Assembly: GCF_030272615.1 (NCBI RefSeq) | Contig: NC_081410.1 | Span: 190,113,619 to 190,177,618, forward strand | From: Cryptomeria japonica | Lineage: Eukaryota; Streptophyta; Pinopsida; Cupressales; Cupressaceae | Direction: 5' to 3' | Length of the DNA: 64,000 nt | Part shown: piece after piece, positions 10,697-22,220 of the stretch | Layout: every line of letters begins with the position of its first letter | Position numbering within the stretch: the stretch's first letter is position 1 | The notes under the pieces: model-generated | What the model was told of the DNA's origin: nothing | Seen by the model: only the letters and a program-made list of their open reading frames with translations | Database searches by the model: none | Program-made: the position numbers and the translations under genes

Positions 10697-12175
10697 TTAT
10701 TTAAAGACATGATAGACTAAATGAGGTATTTGAATATGACATGTTAAATGCTCAACTATAAGTGAGATCAAGAACATGTATAAAATGATAAAGATTGAAG
10801 AAGAAAAGTCACATGAAATCTTAGAAGAGGGATGAGTGTAATTTATTAGAGCCTTATCCCTAGAGGAAAGGACCTTATGATGAACAGGAGATAAAGATTC
10901 ATAAGTGGATTTAGAAATTTGAGGGGTTTCATAAAGAGATTTGTTCATTGCCAAGATTTCCTTATGAGGGGAATGAGAGTTGATAGAAGTAGAAGATGAT
11001 TTAGTTGAAGTGAGATCATCATCACTACTAAATATAGCATTCACATTGAGAGATGGTCTTTTAGATGCTTTGGTACATTTGTAGGGATTATAACCGAGTC
11101 CAAAGGCATAATTGTGAAAATTAGTCTCTAGAGGAACTTTTATCCCTTGTTCATGAGCGCCACAACCATTTCCATGATACCCATGCTTAGCAAAAATGCG
11201 AAAACCACGACCATAACGATCAGCCATTTCAGGAAGAGAAGGTGGTTTTTCATAAGACAAAGAATCAAACTCTTCATAATTAGAGGTGTGAGGAGAAGAA
11301 GTTTGAGAAGCGGCCACAAAATTATTGTTCATAGGTTCAGGTAAGACTGATTGATCTCTAGTTTCTTCCTTCTTTTTAACTTTAAACTCTCTAGGAGGAA
11401 CCCTATACTCACCCACAAAGGTGGGATTGAAATCAAGAGATCCCCAATCATCTTCTGCGAGAACCTTCCCAGGATCAAAAGCCTTTTCATGTGTAGACTC
11501 AAGTCGAGAAGGATCTTCTTCAGGAGCTTTAGGCTCATCCAAAGAATTTTGATTATCAGAGGGTGATGATTCATCCATAGGCATCTTGTTCAAAGAGTCA
11601 TTACTAGAAGAGGAAGGCTTAGATGTTTGCAAACAAGCTTGAAGATTAGTGTCACCTATCAAGGTATATGTCTTATTGTTATAAATGAATTTAACTTGTC
11701 TATGCAATGTAGAGGGGACAACTTGCATACCGTGAATCCAAGGTCTCCCTAATAACAAGTTGTATGTTAGATTTCCCGACATAACATGGATAGGAGTAGG
11801 CAAAGTAACAGGTCCCACTGTGATGGGTAAGGTGATAATACCTAATGAAGACTTAGCCACATTATCAAAGCCTCGAATGGGATGAGAGTCAGGCTCAATA
11901 AGGGATGTATCCACATTCATCTTATGCAATAGATTAATGCTACACACATTAAGGCCAAAACCATTATCTACCAGTGTTCGTCTTATAGCAGTGTCATTTA
12001 TGATAACCACAATCATCAAGGGATCATATTGATGTTGAATTTCACTAGTAGGCAACTCATCTTGAGTAAACACAATTTGAGTTTTAGGATTCATCACAGA
12101 GTTAACCAAAGACACTATATTACTAGATGTATTAGGTGGAGGAACATTCAAATCTTTCAAGGCATCTTGTAACAT
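10697..12175 (-). CDS. D: retropepsin and G-patch-like protein (second half of the polyprotein)
   Basis: 492 residues, counted from the first Met after the upstream stop. Residues about 70-85 contain TLVDNGFGLNVCS, the aspartic protease active site, here D-N-G where C and H have D-G-G. The block NLLLGRPWIHGMQVVP follows near residue 140. After a Ser-rich acidic stretch, residues about 330-385 contain RYGRGFRIFAKHGYHGNG and then FGLGYNPY, a G-patch-like pattern matching element C. The end, IFIILYMFLISLIV, is hydrophobic and replaces the expected RT, so it probably marks a deletion scar. The frame is the same as that of the ORF ending at 12374. Confidence 0.75.
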   Translation of the reverse strand: MLQDALKDLNVPPPNTSSNIVSLVNSVMNPKTQIVFTQDELPTSEIQHQYDPLMIVVIINDTAIRRTLVDNGFGLNVCSINLLHKMNVDTSLIEPDSHPIRGFDNVAKSSLGIITLPITVGPVTLPTPIHVMSGNLTYNLLLGRPWIHGMQVVPSTLHRQVKFIYNNKTYTLIGDTNLQACLQTSKPSSSSNDSLNKMPMDESSPSDNQNSLDEPKAPEEDPSRLESTHEKAFDPGKVLAEDDWGSLDFNPTFVGEYRVPPREFKVKKKEETRDQSVLPEPMNNNFVAASQTSSPHTSNYEEFDSLSYEKPPSLPEMADRYGRGFRIFAKHGYHGNGCGAHEQGIKVPLETNFHNYAFGLGYNPYKCTKASKRPSLNVNAIFSSDDDLTSTKSSSTSINSHSPHKEILAMNKSLYETPQISKSTYESLSPVHHKVLSSRDKALINYTHPSSKISCDFSSSIFIILYMFLISLIVEHLTCHIQIPHLVYHVFK

Positions 12176-12373
12176 TCCATGATGAGCGGAAGAAGTTTGG
12201 ATCAGATCCCAAAGGGATATCTTAGCAGGGGTAGCTTTAAGTTGTTCTATGAGATCATATTCCTTACCAAGAACTTGTGAAATACGTGGAGCTTGGGGAA
12301 GAATAGGTTGGGAAGGAGGAAGTGAAGTTGGGATAACTGGAGGAGGATTAGGTTGCCTATTGTTTCTAGTATT

Positions 12374-13780
12374 TTAAGTATGGGCAACCGCATGATAACT
12401 CTCTCTAGTCAATTGCTTAGCATACTCATAAGGGCTCTTAGAGGAATAACCTCCTTGCACAGTAATAATCAATTTCTTAGGAGTGCAAAAAGAATCATTA
12501 GCATAACCACCTTGAACCACTAAGATAGGCTTATTTAAAGGTTGAGAATTTTGAGAAGGACAAGCACCTTGGACAGTGAAGAGAGGTTTGTTAGGTGTCT
12601 CATTCACATGTATCAAATTGATTGAGGATGGTTTAGAGGAATGAACAAAAGTGTTGGAAGAATTATTGATAGTCTTCTCTTGCACTAAAATCTTATCACG
12701 GATCAAATCAATTTTAGGAGAGAGACAAGGGATAGGCATTGATGTTCTAGTAGGAAGAGTAATACTAGGAAAGGTCATATCATCCTTTATCATCACAGGA
12801 TCTACATGGGGAATAAACTCTCTAGGAGAAGGATCAATACTACTCTCTAAAGTCTCACTTTTGAGAGGGAGATCTTTGAAAGAAATGTTAACCATCTTGC
12901 TTTGAACTAGGGTTTCCTTATGAGTAGAACCAAGTTGAGGAGAGGGAGATGCCTTATTTTTAGAGGGAGAATAATTGAGATTCAAGGAAGGTGAGAAACT
13001 ATCAAGGGAGTTTTCAATATTTATTTCATCCCCTTTGGCTAGGGGTAGAGAATAATCTATACCTTCTTCTAATGGTTCATCCCAAATAGTGAGGTTGTTG
13101 AAAGGAATGTTTGAAGTATTGTCAATTTCGGGAGAGGAGATAACATTGTTTATTAATTCCTCAACCTTAGGAGGGAGAGCATCAATAGATGTGTTAAACT
13201 CATCCTCTTTCCTCAAAATATGTTCAATAGGGGAGAGAGAATTAAGGAAATTGCTTATTATTTCATCTTCTTTCTCTAAGGGATGCTTATGGGTAAGACC
13301 AACTTTAGGAGAAGGGTAAGCATTTACCATTAATTCATCATCTCTAGTGGGAATTTTGTTGGAAAAGGAAAGGCCATCACTAGGAAATGTAGGGATAATG
13401 TCATCTTCTTGCACAAAAGGATCCTCATGAAGGGAGTGTTTTTTAGGGGACACAAAGGCATCAAGGGCATCATTCAACAAAGCATGATCATATCTATTAA
13501 AAGGTTTATCTTTTGATTCAAAAGGAGATATCTCTTCATAGAGGGGATCATTGAAAACAACCATGTTACTAGATTTAGTGGAAGAGCTGATAGGAATGTA
13601 CCCTTGAGAGGAATCATTCGACTTATCTTTCTCATCACAACGAAATGGCATAGTAACAATGTTTATGAGTTTTTGGTAAAATGAAGGTTTGGTATATTTA
13701 GGTTTCAAAAATTCATCTAAAGCTTCATCTAACTCATAATCATCACAAATATGAACATCTTGCAAATAAAAATCTGACAT
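12374..13780 (-). CDS. D: N-terminal polyprotein ORF, Gag position, unrecognised fold
   Basis: 468 residues starting MSDFYLQDVHI 175 bases after the primer site, the usual place for Gag. I see no CCHC knuckle and no clear capsid block. Composition is Ser/Pro/Asp/Lys rich. The C-terminal part has three copies of a unit around VQGGY or VQGAC (residues about 405-450). A single TAA (12374-12376) separates it from the in-frame continuation 12373-12176, which carries EYDLIEQLKATPAKISLWDL, a conserved Gag-tail motif also in C and H, and then from the protease ORF. So one frame of 1028 codons is broken by one stop, either a C-to-T mutation (CAA to TAA) or programmed readthrough. Confidence 0.65.
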   Translation of the reverse strand: MSDFYLQDVHICDDYELDEALDEFLKPKYTKPSFYQKLINIVTMPFRCDEKDKSNDSSQGYIPISSSTKSSNMVVFNDPLYEEISPFESKDKPFNRYDHALLNDALDAFVSPKKHSLHEDPFVQEDDIIPTFPSDGLSFSNKIPTRDDELMVNAYPSPKVGLTHKHPLEKEDEIISNFLNSLSPIEHILRKEDEFNTSIDALPPKVEELINNVISSPEIDNTSNIPFNNLTIWDEPLEEGIDYSLPLAKGDEINIENSLDSFSPSLNLNYSPSKNKASPSPQLGSTHKETLVQSKMVNISFKDLPLKSETLESSIDPSPREFIPHVDPVMIKDDMTFPSITLPTRTSMPIPCLSPKIDLIRDKILVQEKTINNSSNTFVHSSKPSSINLIHVNETPNKPLFTVQGACPSQNSQPLNKPILVVQGGYANDSFCTPKKLIITVQGGYSSKSPYEYAKQLTRESYHAVAHT

Positions 13781-13955
13781 TTTGAAATTGCATAAAATTT
13801 AAACACACAATGCAAAGAAAAACACTCTTTTTTTTTTCTTTTTTTCTTTTTTCTTTTTAATGAAAATGAAATGAAAACACACTAAATCTAGATCTAGATC
13901 TAACAAATGCAATGCAAGAGGAAGCAATGATAGATTCACGTCGGGTTCACCAAAA
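13781..13955 (-). other. D: primer-binding site (tRNA-Trp) and short leader
   Basis: Plus-strand gattcacgtcgggttcacca (13935-13954) is identical over 20 bases to the 3' end of plant tRNA-Trp as I remember it, and lies one base from the LTR. The leader to the first ATG is only 175 bases and includes a T/C-rich run at 13828-13858. Confidence 0.8.
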
Positions 13956-15624
13956 TGTGTGGGGGAAAAAGTGACACTAAGCAAACATGCCCTAATCTCA
14001 CCTTCAATCACACATTTGTGGAATACGAAAGAGCCTAGAGGTATCGCACAATTGGCTACTTCTTTTTGTGGAAGAGAGAGCCACGGGCTACCTATTAGGA
14101 TTTCTATTCCTTTGTTGTAATTGAAAGATAAAATGATGCAAGTTCAATCTCAAACCCCAAAGTGCAAGTATGAACTAATAACAAGATTTGCAGAATTGAA
14201 CTTAAATAATGGAAAGCTGTAAACACAAGGACAAGACAAGAATGTAAATGCATACCCGGAGTTAAAATCTGACTGAAAATGTTTGGGACGGGGGCGCGGG
14301 CGCCACTATCCTGATTCTGCCCCTGAAACTGCTCCAGAAACTGTTGTTTTGCACTCTGGAAAAAGCTGTCAAAAATGCTGAAAATGCTATCTGTCAGGAG
14401 GACCAGGGCGCCCAGCGCCCCTGTCCCAGGGACCAGGGCGCCCAGCACCCCTGTCCTGGCAGGACCAGGGCGCCCCACACCCCTGTCCTGGTCTTTTGTT
14501 CTGCAATTTGGTGGGAAGGTCGGTCTCAGTCTGCTTCTTCCGGATCTGCAACTTGCGGCGTCGTCCGAATTCCGAAACCTGCACTTATATCTAAAAAGGT
14601 GTTTGGGCGGCTATATAGGGTTTTGCCTTAGTCAAACCCCCGCTTCGGTGATTTCCACCTCCACGAATAGCCAAGTTGTATTGTAAAATGTATTGTGTGT
14701 GCAGACCTAGTGTGTGCAAGGTCCTAAAATGCAAGAAAGCAAACTAGAGCAACCTAGAAAGTAAACCCTAATTGCTTGTAAATGATAATGTAAATGCTCT
14801 AAATCAAGATGCAAAGTGATCTAAAACATGAATAAAGGATATATTGAAGCTTATGTAAAGACATGAAAACAACATGAAATCATACCCAACCCTCAAGGGA
14901 GGAGTACAAGCCAATCTTCAGTCGGTAATCTCCTATTGTTCTTCAATGTCTCCCAAGCCCTAAATGAATGAAATTGATGAATGCTTGATAGAGGAATGTT
15001 GAATGTTGTTGAAGTCTTAAAAGATCTGCTCTTTCGCTGCATATGAGGTTCCTGAAAACAAAAATCAGATCCTTTCAAATGAAGAAAGAGAGCTCTTATG
15101 TAGGAAACCCTAGGTCGTAATTTTGACTTTTGGCCGACCTAGAGATTGAATATCCCACCAATTTCTTGGGGTTAAGCTTTATTTTATGATTGGATCGCGC
15201 TCCTAAAATTTCGGGAAAAATGTCCGGGACCATGTTGCACTTCGGGCGCCATGGTCCCGACAACTTTTTGCCAAATTTTTAGGGTTGTCGGATATGATGA
15301 TTTTAGAGAGAATCCCGAAGTTACAGCTGATTTCGAGATGTTTTGACCCCCGAAATCAAGCCCCCAAGTTCAAAATAGGACCTAATCAGGGTTTTTGATT
15401 AAATGATGTATTGGAAGAATAAAATGAAAGGGGCACACTTTAATGAAAAGGGCCCAACTTTATGATATAGGAGATGATAAAATAGAACCTTAGACCTAAT
15501 TAATTTGATTAATTAAGTGCTAAAGGGGAAATGCAATGCAAAATGCAAAATGCGCCAAGGCGGGTGCTAAACTAGGTGTGAAATTGTACCACCCTAGCAA
15601 GTGCGTACAATTTACGACGCTACA
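13956..15624 (-). repeat. 5' LTR of D (1669 bp)
   Basis: Nearly identical to 7367-9005. It has an additional 30-bp unit in the GC-rich block (14397-14490), three copies of the ggaccagggcgccc unit against two. The TATA box on the minus strand is at 14610-14619. It drives D transcription from the minus strand. Confidence 0.92.
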
Positions 15625-15629
15625 CGTAG

Positions 15630-16140
15630 TATCAGAATATGTACAGATTTCAGAGACATCAACAAAGCTTGTCCTAAGGATGATTTTCCATTACCAAATA
15701 TTGACTTGATTGTCGATCTCACAGCAGGTCATGCGATGTTATCTTTGATGGATGGATTCTCTGGTTACAATCAAATAAAAATCGCATTCGAGGATCAGCA
15801 CAAAACAACATTTACTTGTCCTTGGGGAACCTTCTGCTAGAATATCATGCCCTTTGGGCTAAAAAATGCAGGCGCTACATATCAAAGAGCCATGACTACT
15901 ATCTTTCATGATCTCATGCACGTTACTGTGGAAGATTATGTTGACGACCTCTTGGGAAAATCAATAGACAAAGATACACATATGGACATAGTTTTAGTCG
16001 TCTTTGATCGGTTGGAAAAATACAAAGTAAGATTAAACCCCAAGAAATGTGTCTTTGGAGTAACCTCCGGGAAGCTCTGGGATTCATTGTATCAAAAAGA
16101 GGAATCGAAGCCAATCCAACAAAAGTCAAGGCCATCCTAG
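15630..16140 (+). pseudogene. A: reverse transcriptase, palm part
   Basis: Continues the RT frame after D. The segment has FRDINKACPKDDFPLP, then LMDGFSGYNQI, and an in-frame TAG after TFTCPWGTFC where C has a Tyr codon followed by Trp. It continues MPFGLKNAGATYQRAM and the catalytic box YVDD (in VEDYVDDLL). It ends with LNPKKCVFGVTSGKLW and a frameshift near 16080. The YVDD motif is typical of Ty3/gypsy RT. Clearly a former enzyme, now inactive. Confidence 0.85.
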
Positions 16141-16646
16141 AGATGCAACCACCACGAAATATCATTCAACTTTGATCTTTGCAAGGGAGACTCCAGTTCA
16201 TACGAAGATTCATAACACAACTTGCAGATAAGTGTAATCCTTTTCAGCACTTTCTACATAAAAACATCAAATTCAAATGGGATGATAATTGTCAATGAGC
16301 TTTCCAGACACTCAAAGATTATCTTCTGAATCCACTAGTTTTGATGCCACCAGTTCCAGATCAACCTCTATTACTATACATATCAGCTACTTCAATAGCA
16401 CTGGGGGCACTCTTAGCACAACATGTTGCTGAGGGCAAAGAAAAGGCAGTATACTACATCAGTCACACATTGGTGGGATATGAGCTAAATTACACACCAA
16501 TTGAGCGTGCATGTCTCGCTGTGGTCCTTGCTTCACAGAAATTATGACATTACATGCTAACTCATAAAACTAAGTTGGTTGCAAGGATCGATCCATTGAA
16601 ATACCTTCTTAATAAAGCAACACTTACTGGGTGACTAGCCAAATGG
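16141..16646 (+). pseudogene. A: first RNase H domain
   Basis: After the frameshift the sequence still encodes the RT thumb remnant (QGRLQFIRRFI) and, in 16341-16547, YISATSIALGALLAQH and the block AVYYISHTLVGYELNY, then IERACLAVVLASQKL, the standard RNase H module of Ty3/gypsy. The start of the domain and the join to the next frame carry stops (TGA in GNCQ*AF, TGA near 16633). It degraded the RNA strand of RNA-DNA hybrids. Confidence 0.75.
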
Positions 16647-17429
16647 GTGATGCTCCTGAGTGAATTCGACATCGAGTATGTGGACAGAAAAGAAATAAAA
16701 GGACAAGCTATCGCAGATCAGTTAGCAGATGCTCCCATGTTAGATGATGTTCCTCTAATTTCAGAATTTCCAGATGAATCCATTTTAACAGTGTCACATG
16801 CAAAGCCTTGGCAACTATACTTTGACGGATCATATACACAACATGGGGCAGGAGCTGGCATCCTCTTCATAGCTCCTCAAGGGGATTCTATACCAAAATC
16901 ATATCGATTATCATTTCCTTGCACTAATAACATAGCGGAATATGAGGCATTAACAACTAGATTACGGATTGCAGTTCAGTGGAAGATCCAGGAACTTCAT
17001 GTTTTTGGGGAATCTCAACTTGTAATTCATCAAGCAACTGATGACTACCAAACAAAGGATGAGAAATTAATGCCCTATAAAATAATGGTGGATGACTTGA
17101 AACAACATTTCACAAAGATAGACTTTGAACAAATACCAAGAGAGCAGAATCGAGTCGCAGATGCCATGGCTACAATTGCTTCACTAATCGATCTACCACC
17201 GAATGAGACTTGCTATGAGTTCTTGGTGGATAACCTTTTGGTTCCCTCATATGAAATCACTCCTATCGAGATGATATGTATTGTCATTCATGAGTCCCAG
17301 TTATATGGTGCCATTTTCACATACCTTCGTGGCAATATCCTACCTCCTGACCTATCCAATAACCAACGTCGTACTTTCATTTGCCAATCTTCTCGATATG
17401 TCATTTTAGCTAATATCCTATACCGTTGA
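16647..17429 (+). CDS. A: second, archaeal-type RNase H (aRNH) and connection to integrase
   Basis: 260 residues. The first 30 finish the RNase H tether (EFDIEYVDRKEIKGQAIADQ). Residues about 55-185 form a second RNase H: YFDGSYTQHGAGAGILF with the first catalytic Asp, NNIAEYEAL with the Glu, then FGESQLVIHQ, where relatives usually have GDSQ, and REQNRVADAMA with the last Asp. Two RNase H modules in tandem mark the Tat lineage. The final 60 residues lead toward integrase (LRGNILPPDL). This is the longest uninterrupted coding piece of A. The Asp-to-Glu change in GESQ may weaken catalysis. Confidence 0.8.
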   Translation: MMLLSEFDIEYVDRKEIKGQAIADQLADAPMLDDVPLISEFPDESILTVSHAKPWQLYFDGSYTQHGAGAGILFIAPQGDSIPKSYRLSFPCTNNIAEYEALTTRLRIAVQWKIQELHVFGESQLVIHQATDDYQTKDEKLMPYKIMVDDLKQHFTKIDFEQIPREQNRVADAMATIASLIDLPPNETCYEFLVDNLLVPSYEITPIEMICIVIHESQLYGAIFTYLRGNILPPDLSNNQRRTFICQSSRYVILANILYR

Positions 17430-18562
17430 GGTCTAGATGGCACTCTTCTTAGATGTTTAGAAGGGGACAATGCTCAGATTGCGTACGCGAAGTTCATGAA
17501 GGGATATGTGGTCCACATTCTAGTGGTCCTACCTTAGCCAATAAACTCATCAGGATTGGATATTATTGACCCAATATGGAAAAAGACTCATATCAGTTTG
17601 TCAAGAAATGTAAGCAGTGTTAAATTCATGGAGACCTCATTCATGCGCCATCACAATAAATTCAACCAATTGCGACTCCTTGGCCCTTTTGTCAGTGGGG
17701 ACTCGATCTCATAGGCAAGATTCACCCTCCTTCTTCCAACGGTCATAAATTCATTATCATTGCCACAAAGTATTTCACAAAATGGATTGAAGCGGTACCT
17801 CTTACACAAGTCATTGGAAAACAAATTGCTACATTCATTCTCAACTATATCATTTGTCGATACGGTATTCCTGTTTCCATCATCACTGATAACGGGCGTC
17901 CCTTCAAAAATTAGGATGTTCGTGAACTCTGTGACCACTTCCATATTACCCATCATTTCTCCACACCATATTACCCCCAAGGTAATGGTCAAGCTGAGGC
18001 ATCTAATAAAACAATCCTTAAAATCTTAAAAAAGACAGTCGACGACACTGGCCGTAATTGGCATATCCAACTTAATCCCAAACTTTGGGCTTACTGCACA
18101 AGCGTCTGCACACCTACAAGAGCTGCACCCTATTCACTTGTCTAAGGCACTGAAGCTATCTTTCCTATTGAGGTCAAGTTACCCTCTTTACGAGTCTCTT
18201 TGCAAAACATTATTAGTGATGAAGACTACAGGGTCTCTCGCTTACAAGAACTTGAACTATTGGATGAACGAAGACAAACTGCTTTTAATCATCTCAAGGC
18301 TTATCAACAATGAATGAGTCGCAACTACAATCATAAAGTGAAGCCTCACACATTTGAGGTGGGTGACTTAGTTCTCAGAGAAAATCCTAAAAATCAGCAA
18401 GATAGAGAGAAGAAGGGCAAGTTCGAACCAAACTGGCTTGGTCCTTACATCATCACAGCAACATATGGATCTGGTGCATATTAGCTCTCAACTACAGAAG
18501 GTGAACCTTTGGAGGATCCTATCAACAACATGCACCTTCGCAGGTTTTACACAGCTTTTTAG
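17430..18562 (+). pseudogene. A: integrase with GPY/F C-terminal module, interrupted
   Basis: In the frame passing 17660-18560 the core reads FCQWGLDLIGKI (first Asp), then TKYFTKWIEAVPLT, SIITDNGRPFKN (second Asp) and NGQAEASNKTIL (Glu), the DDE triad. The C-terminal module is FEPNWLGPYII. The end, MHLRRFYTAF, closes at a TAG near 18562. At least six in-frame stops are present, for example after FKN and SLV. The N-terminal zinc finger is badly eroded (KKCKQC then a stop). It would have joined element DNA to the host chromosome. Confidence 0.8.
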
Positions 18563-20219
18563 AGTATCCCAATTCAAAAAATAAAAAAAAATATCAAAAT
18601 ACAAAAAAAATCATAAAACATAAAAAAATGTTACTTGGTGAAAACTTGGCAAACAGGCGCCTTGTGACACAAAAAATTCAAAAAATAAAAAAAGTAAAGA
18701 AAAACATTTCGTCCAATGGTGAAAACCATTTTGGTGGTGCCCTGGGCAAGTACCATGGTGAAAACCGGGTCACCGACGCCATGTGTAGAGACATTGCTCC
18801 TCCCTCCTTCAAGATCCCATTTCATCACTTCACTTTGCACACACTCAGCCTATCCATTCATAATAAACTTACCCATTCCCATCATGGCTTGTTATTGATC
18901 TACCTAAGATTGGTTAGCCATTCATAATAATCCTTCCTTTTCACCCTTTCCATCCATAATAAATCAACTCCTATCTGTGGCTAAGGCAAATCCTACGTCT
19001 CGTAATGGGTGTGGAATTGAGAGCATCACATGGTTCGAGGAGTATAGTTTCTTCCAGTTTTATTCAGTCTATCCGTGCACAATCCATAATAAAGCAGCAC
19101 TTGCATCGCCGATCCGCAATAAAGTTTCATCTTCTCCGCAATAAAGTATCAGTTGCATGGATTCAGTTAGTTTCAGATGAGACACAGCAGCAACAATGGG
19201 CTTCAACAAATCAAATCTTTCAACAGACTCAGACAACATTATGGTTCAGTGCTATCTATCCTTTTGTGAAAGTAAACATTGTGACCACAATCAAATAGAC
19301 TTATACAAGTGACAAGAGACACTAAAACTTGAGGACTACAGTGGATGTTGGTGTCGAGTCTTGGTTTTCTTTTTTTGATTTTATCTTTTGGTGACATGTC
19401 TTTTAGCTTTTCCAGGATGTCTCTGACTAGAGACTTTATCTCCAGGATGTCTTTGACTAGAAAGGCGAGAATGGGGTATCGTCACCTATTTTTTCTTTTG
19501 TTGTCTGCGGATTATCTCTTAGTAATGCTATGACTTGTCCAAGGATATACGGATGCTGTGAGTCTAGTATGAACTGGGGCATTCCTTGTTTGTGACTGTC
19601 TTATCTCCATGCAAATAGGTACAATGAATTTCTGGGTCGAACATATGCCTTGATTGTCATAACCTACTTGCCATAATAAAGCTCAATGATGACAATGCAC
19701 AAGAAGCTCTTTCACTTTCATATCTTCTATCTTCCATCCCCCTTTCTTGATTGACCTCCATAGTCCTTCTTGAGTCCATGTTGCCTGCTATCACACAACT
19801 GAGTATAATGACACGTCAAAAACATTTGCATTTCATGTAGTTTGCACCTGCATTACTACATATAAGCATTTCATACATACATATAGATATCACAATTGCA
19901 TCACATCCTGCACATAACACATGTCAGCACATTCTACATTTTACTCATACATTTCATCATTTGCATTATCATATTCATCTGCATTTCATACATTCACATT
20001 TGCATTGACATAACATTTAAAAACATAAAAGAACAAAAATATTGCATTTCATCATGTATATATTTGCATCCATATCATAACCATCACATAGAAACATACA
20101 TCATGAAACATCTCATCACATAGGTACACATGCATATAGCTGCCACAAGGATGAATCATCTCATATATATATAATCAAAAGTGTCATGATACAATGATGT
20201 CAAAATCATATGGCTACAA
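18563..20219 (+). other. A: non-coding region between integrase and antisense gene
   Basis: No supported gene. It has A-rich stretches, two copies of a tggtgaaaacc phrase around 18715-18770 (the H element has the same phrase at 49306), a short duplication around ccaggatgtctttgactaga (19410-19465), and a low-complexity segment rich in cat and aca (19840-20210). Frames of 60-100 codons here look accidental. Confidence 0.7.
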
Positions 20220-22182
20220 TCACCTGAAGGTGTCTACATCACAATATAAAATGGTACAAAACTGATACATAGGGAGCCCTCTATGGCTATGATGAACTTC
20301 CTCCCTCGAAGCCGCCTGGCCTCGACGGAGTCTGAGCCCTAGAAGGACCCACCCCAGGATTATCTCTCCTATCCCCTCTATTTGGTGGTGGTGGAGGACC
20401 CATAACCCCACCGCTGGATGCCTATCTCCTCTGACTCCCTCCAGTAGCCATTGCTGTCTGCGATGGTCTGCGGAAGCTCCTCACTCACTGCCCCATAGTA
20501 TAGGTCTCGCCAATAACCTATCTCCTCTCCTACTCGCAGAACATAGGCGTATCCAACCCTTGTGTCCTCTACTTCCTGCCTCCCAACCCTCAGTGTTGTC
20601 TCAGCCTTAGTGTAGCGTTGGATAGCCTGATCTCGCTCCCGCTTAGTGTCCCTCAGCTATCTCCTGAGCCTAGCTGTCTCCCTCTCCAGATCCTGGATCT
20701 CATCTACCTGTCCTTGGAAGATCTCCCTCATTTCAAATAGCTCATCCTCCTCCTCCTTGGCCCCCTATGCCTGTGGCTCCCCCTGTACTGGTGGCTGTGC
20801 TTGTGCCTGTGCCCCTGCCTGTACCTGTACCTGCCTCTGTCCCTGCACCTGTCTAGGACCCTGTGCTGCTGGCACCTGTAATGGCAATCTACTGCGACCC
20901 CTCACCATCGGAGCCTGTCTCTCCTCTCCACCCTCTCTCTGTGGAGCCACTCTCCTCTCTCTAACTGCACCCCGCCTCCTCCGTCGGCCTCTACCTCCAC
21001 CATCTCCATCATCATCCTCATCCCCTCCGCCATCTCCATCTATCTGCTCACCTAGATCTGTCAGGCATGGGAATGGATGCTCTGCCCAATATGCAGTATA
21101 CTCTACATCCATCCCTGCATCCTCAATCTCAGGCCACATATCCCATGGCATGGGCACCATCTCTACCAGCTGCATCATGACCTGATCATATGATAATAGT
21201 GGCCCAAAGTGTGCCTGGTCTCATACTGTTTGCGCATACATCCCGGAACCCCGTGGCATCCACTGGATCTTGCCAAACTGCCTGCATACCCACCCACTAA
21301 CTGCCTCTCCAGTACATAGGGCGTCCGCCCAATCAGATATCTGCTCCTGAAGGTATAGGGTAGCTCCACTGCATCATCCTTCCACTACTCGCACTCGCGG
21401 TATGACCTCCATATCATAGTGTCAATCTCATCGATCACTCGACGCTAGTGCTCCAACCTGCCAATCCATGGCTGTGAGGTAATCATATCATATAGATGAA
21501 CAAAACTGCGTCCATGACCCCGTCCTCTGAAATGTATCAGTCGTGTGACTGGCAGATGCTCATATGCCCAAACCTGCAACAACGTAACTCCGCAGCCCAA
21601 TCCTACGGATCCATGATAAACAAACTGATGAAGCTCATAGTATAAGTGTGCCAGCATGCACGATCCCCAGGCATATCTGGTGTGCTGTGTAACCAGTGTC
21701 TCCAAGGTGCTCCCCTAGCCCACAACCAATCCTCGTGTCGCCCTGTCTGGACACAAGAACCCACTGATCACTCCTCCTAGCACTGCTGATAGTGCCAGTC
21801 CTGTCACTATCATTGTGTCCCATGCCACTTGTTCAACCCTTATCTCCAGTCCTGGATCCCGGAACACTCATCTCAGGGCCTCCCTGTCTCCATCTCGATT
21901 GTAGGGTATCAGCTCCCCATCGATCGGTATCCTCAATATCCTATATACATCCTCTAAGGTGACTGTCATCTCACCCATAGGCAAATGAAAAGTGCATGTC
22001 TCTGAATGCCACCTCTCAGCCAACGCAGTCAGCAACCCCATGTTCACCCAAAACTCAGGCACATACATAATAAATCTCAAACCCATAACCTCAATGGCAG
22101 CTCTGTCCTCAAATGTCAGCTCTGGTCATAACCTTTGAGTCAACGGGAATCTCTCTCGTGACTCCAGCATAGGTAAGTACTT
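20220..22182 (-). pseudogene. A: antisense PMD (plant mobile domain) protein, exon 2
   Basis: Minus-strand exon opening right after a splice acceptor (ctgcag, AG at 22183-22184). It reads KYLPMLESRERFPLTQR, PELTFEDRAAIEVMGLRF, then ERWHSETCTFHLP and GEMTVTLEDVYRILRIP, the signature of the PMD family, known from MAIN/MAIL1 and from mobile elements. Frame 22182-21175 has several stops, the first being TGA where element C has CGA. Near 21178 a frame change leads to an Asp/Gly/Arg-rich linker, then a coiled coil (MREIFQGQVDEIQDLERET) at about 20735-20600 and a tail ending GGVMGPP. The order of parts is the same in H. The function in the element is unknown. Confidence 0.75.
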
Positions 22183-22220
22183 CTGCAGTCAAGCAAATCA
22201 ATCATGTCAGTCATAGTGGC

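Larger units (their letters stand above)
7367..15624 (-). mobile_element. Element D: non-autonomous LTR retrotransposon with gag-like and protease coding only
   Basis: LTRs of 1639 bp (7367-9005) and 1669 bp (13956-15624) in direct orientation, TSD cgtag. A PPT at 9006-9020 and a tRNA-Trp primer site at 13935-13954 both show minus orientation. The internal 4.95 kb has one long minus-strand frame broken by a single stop, giving a Gag-like region, a retropepsin and a G-patch-like block. No RT, RNase H or integrase is present. D would depend on enzymes of a related element. LTR divergence is low (about 1-1.5% by eye plus one 30-bp indel), so D is among the youngest insertions. Confidence 0.92.

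Noticed and set aside
20646-21185. 179-codon plus-strand Ser/Cys/Pro-rich frame
   Set aside because: It is the shadow of the Arg/Gly-rich linker of the antisense PMD gene on the other strand.
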